Below are positions 62,762 through 64,000 of a DNA stretch of 64,000 nucleotides, one piece after another. The first letter of the stretch is position 1; each line of letters starts with the position of its first letter. The notes under the pieces were generated by a model, which did not search any database, was not told the origin of the DNA, and was given only the letters and a program-made list of their open reading frames with translations. Position numbers and translations under genes: made by a program. The stretch comes from Alphaproteobacteria bacterium. Its GTDB lineage: Bacteria; Pseudomonadota; Alphaproteobacteria; Micropepsales; Micropepsaceae. The stretch lies in assembly GCA_028871345.1 (NCBI GenBank), contig JAGWNK010000002.1:124001-188000 (forward strand), given 5' to 3'.

Positions 62762-62791
62762 GGAACCCCGCCCGGCTCGGAACCTCCGATT

Positions 62792-63409
62792 TCAAGGCCG
62801 CGAGGAGGCCTTGCCGGCGCCAACTTCCAGGAGGTCGCGCGCGGCGTCGTTGATGCGCACGAGAACCTGCCAGGCGTTGCGGCAGGTATTCCTTTCGCTC
62901 ATGTCGCCCAGCGATGAGAGCTCCTTCTGCAACAGCTCGTAGCGGGGCGCGTGCTGTCTTGCGGCCTTGGCGGCCAGGTCCGCGACGGGAAACTGCAGAA
63001 CCTTGCTGCAAAGCGCCATGCGCTCCGGCGTCAGGGGCTCGTCGGTATAAGGGATGCCCGTCAGCGTGGTGCGGATCGTCTCACGGAGTGCCTGCAGCGG
63101 CTCGACGGCCGGAGCCGGTGTGGCCTCGACCAGGCGCGGCGCCGCGGCCCTCGCCGCCGGTGCCGGTGACTGTGGCGTCACGATTTTTCCAGGAACCGGC
63201 ACTGGGGCTTGTGCCGCCGCAATCCTGGCGCCGCGCACCACCGCTTTGCCCCACACACCCGCGGCAATGACGGCGAGAATGCCGGCCACCAGCACCTGCC
63301 ACTCGTAGACCCAATGGACCAGCTCGCGGAACGCGATCGGAAACACCGAAAACAGCACGAATCCGACCCACGACATGGTTGCGGTCAGCATCTGTTGCAC
63401 TGATGACAT
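62792..63409 (-). CDS. Hypothetical membrane protein
   Basis: A 205-residue protein. Two hydrophobic segments near the N-terminus (MSWVGFVLFSVFPIAF and VLVAGILAVIAAGVWG), then an Ala/Pro-rich linker (VPVPGKIVTPQSPAPAARA) and a helical C-terminal domain with three cysteines or fewer (MALCSKVLQF, NTCRNAWQVLVRIND). ATG 63409 follows GGGGG at good spacing. No family recognised. It is near the exosortase locus but nothing ties it to that system. Confidence 0.7.
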   Translation of the reverse strand: MSSVQQMLTATMSWVGFVLFSVFPIAFRELVHWVYEWQVLVAGILAVIAAGVWGKAVVRGARIAAAQAPVPVPGKIVTPQSPAPAARAAAPRLVEATPAPAVEPLQALRETIRTTLTGIPYTDEPLTPERMALCSKVLQFPVADLAAKAARQHAPRYELLQKELSSLGDMSERNTCRNAWQVLVRINDAARDLLEVGAGKASSRP

Positions 63410-63481
63410 CGGTCGAGCCCCCGGCCGCGCAATGCCATTCAGAGTGGCACACGGACCAAAAACGAGCAACGCCAGGAAAGC

Positions 63482-64000
63482 CTACTCGTATGCTTGCGTA
63501 GCCGCGGATTGCCCGCGGATCAACCGGGCGAGCTTCGTGGGCAAGACCTGCCGCAGCAGCGCGGCCATCCCGGCGAACGATCGCATGTTCGTTGCAACGA
63601 GGCCAAAGCGCGGCCGCGACAAGCGCAGCCAATCCCGCTTATAGGCGTCATCGCCGCGACCGAAGTCGATCTCGCGAATACCGTCATTGGCAATCAGCTC
63701 ACGTGCCGTCCAGTGCGTCAGAAGCGTGCCGGGCGAATGGGCCGCCGCACTTTCCCGGTGCGCGAGCTTGAAAATCGTGGCTTTCGCGCCGGACAGCAGC
63801 CAGATCTGGGCCGCCACGACGTCGCCGGCCAAGCTCATCGTTCCCAGGCGGACCAGGCCCTCGTCCCCCAGCGCCTTCACCATCGCCGGCATGAACCCCG
63901 CATGCGGTTCGGGAACCTTCCAGGACGAACGGTAGACCTCCTCATAGCCGGTAAACGCGGCGGCCAGTTCGGCGGGCGAGCGCGCGCAGCGGAACTCGAC
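63482..64000 (-). CDS. GNAT-like acetyltransferase (CelD/BcsL type), 5' end outside window
   Basis: The last 172 codons of a leftward gene cut by the right edge; the frame is open to base 64000. The pattern EVYRSSWKVPEPHAG, then MSLAGDVVAAQIWLLSG, FKLAHRESAAAHSPGTLLTHW and IDFGRGDDAYKRDW is typical of the C-terminal part of the CelD/BcsL-like acetyltransferase family (Acetyltransf_6), often found in polysaccharide loci. An ATG at 63892 is internal. Suggests that the polysaccharide region continues beyond the window. Confidence 0.85.
   Translation of the reverse strand, partial: VEFRCARSPAELAAAFTGYEEVYRSSWKVPEPHAGFMPAMVKALGDEGLVRLGTMSLAGDVVAAQIWLLSGAKATIFKLAHRESAAAHSPGTLLTHWTARELIANDGIREIDFGRGDDAYKRDWLRLSRPRFGLVATNMRSFAGMAALLRQVLPTKLARLIRGQSAATQAYE

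Overview
The window is about 64 kb of high-GC DNA from an alphaproteobacterium. The evidence is the housekeeping gene order aroA-cmk-rpsA ... ihfB-pyrF-trpF-trpB-trpA-accD-folC ... trxA-addA-addB, the block rnd-kdsD-lptC-lptA-lptB-rpoN-ptsN, and alphaproteobacterial families such as TIGR02300 and the Hsp20/DUF1150 pair. I cannot name the genus. A complete exosortase A (XrtA/PEP-CTERM) system with several glycosyltransferases suggests an environmental, floc- or biofilm-forming lineage (inference).

Layout. 0-6.1 kb: addB (cut by the left edge), addA and trxA. 6.1-9.5 kb: accessory insert with a two-gene small-protein locus, a GNAT, two DUF805 membrane proteins, a DUF2807 repeat protein and a small membrane ORF. 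9.5-15.6 kb: folC, accD, trpA, trpB, trpF, pyrF, ihfB. 15.7-18.9 kb: second insert with two tandem PEP-CTERM proteins, small ORFs and a VapC remnant. 18.9-24 kb: rpsA, cmk, an orphan gene, aroA, a TIGR02300 gene and tRNA-Ala(GGC). 24-29.4 kb: a degenerate DUF559 gene, a GMC oxidoreductase with a Tat-type partner, a pabB-pabC fusion, hsp20 and DUF1150. 29.4-35.6 kb: ptsN, rpoN, lptB, lptA, lptC, kdsD, rnd. 35.7-61.9 kb: exopolysaccharide/exosortase A locus. 61.9-64 kb: a third PEP-CTERM gene, a membrane protein and a truncated acetyltransferase.

The exosortase locus has three blocks. A leftward operon (44.9 to 35.7 kb) holds chain-length determinant, tyrosine kinase, ATPase, deacetylase, glycosyltransferase, XrtA (fused to an EpsI domain) and an amidotransferase. 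A second leftward block (50.2 to 46.7 kb) holds export lipoprotein, beta-barrel protein and a FemAB protein. A rightward block (50.6 to 61.9 kb) holds priming glycosyltransferase, two glycosyltransferases, PrsK, PrsR, PrsT and UppP; a flippase gene lies between. Together they could prime, assemble, flip, export and length-control a polysaccharide, and sort PEP-CTERM proteins to the surface. No Wzy polymerase is visible.

The main discovery is regulatory. All three PEP-CTERM genes carry near-consensus sigma-54 promoters (TGGCCCG-N4-TTGCT twice, TGGTACG-N4-TTGCT once). About 18-19 bases upstream of each -24 box lies an IHF-like AATCA motif, and further upstream lie inverted repeats TGTAA-N7-T(T/G)ACA. 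The two tandem genes have two repeats each, exactly 43 bases apart. The same window encodes RpoN, the sigma-54 activator PrsR (with GAFTGA), its kinase PrsK, and IhfB. I infer that the inverted repeat is the PrsR enhancer site and that the PEP-CTERM proteins form a PrsK/PrsR/RpoN regulon.
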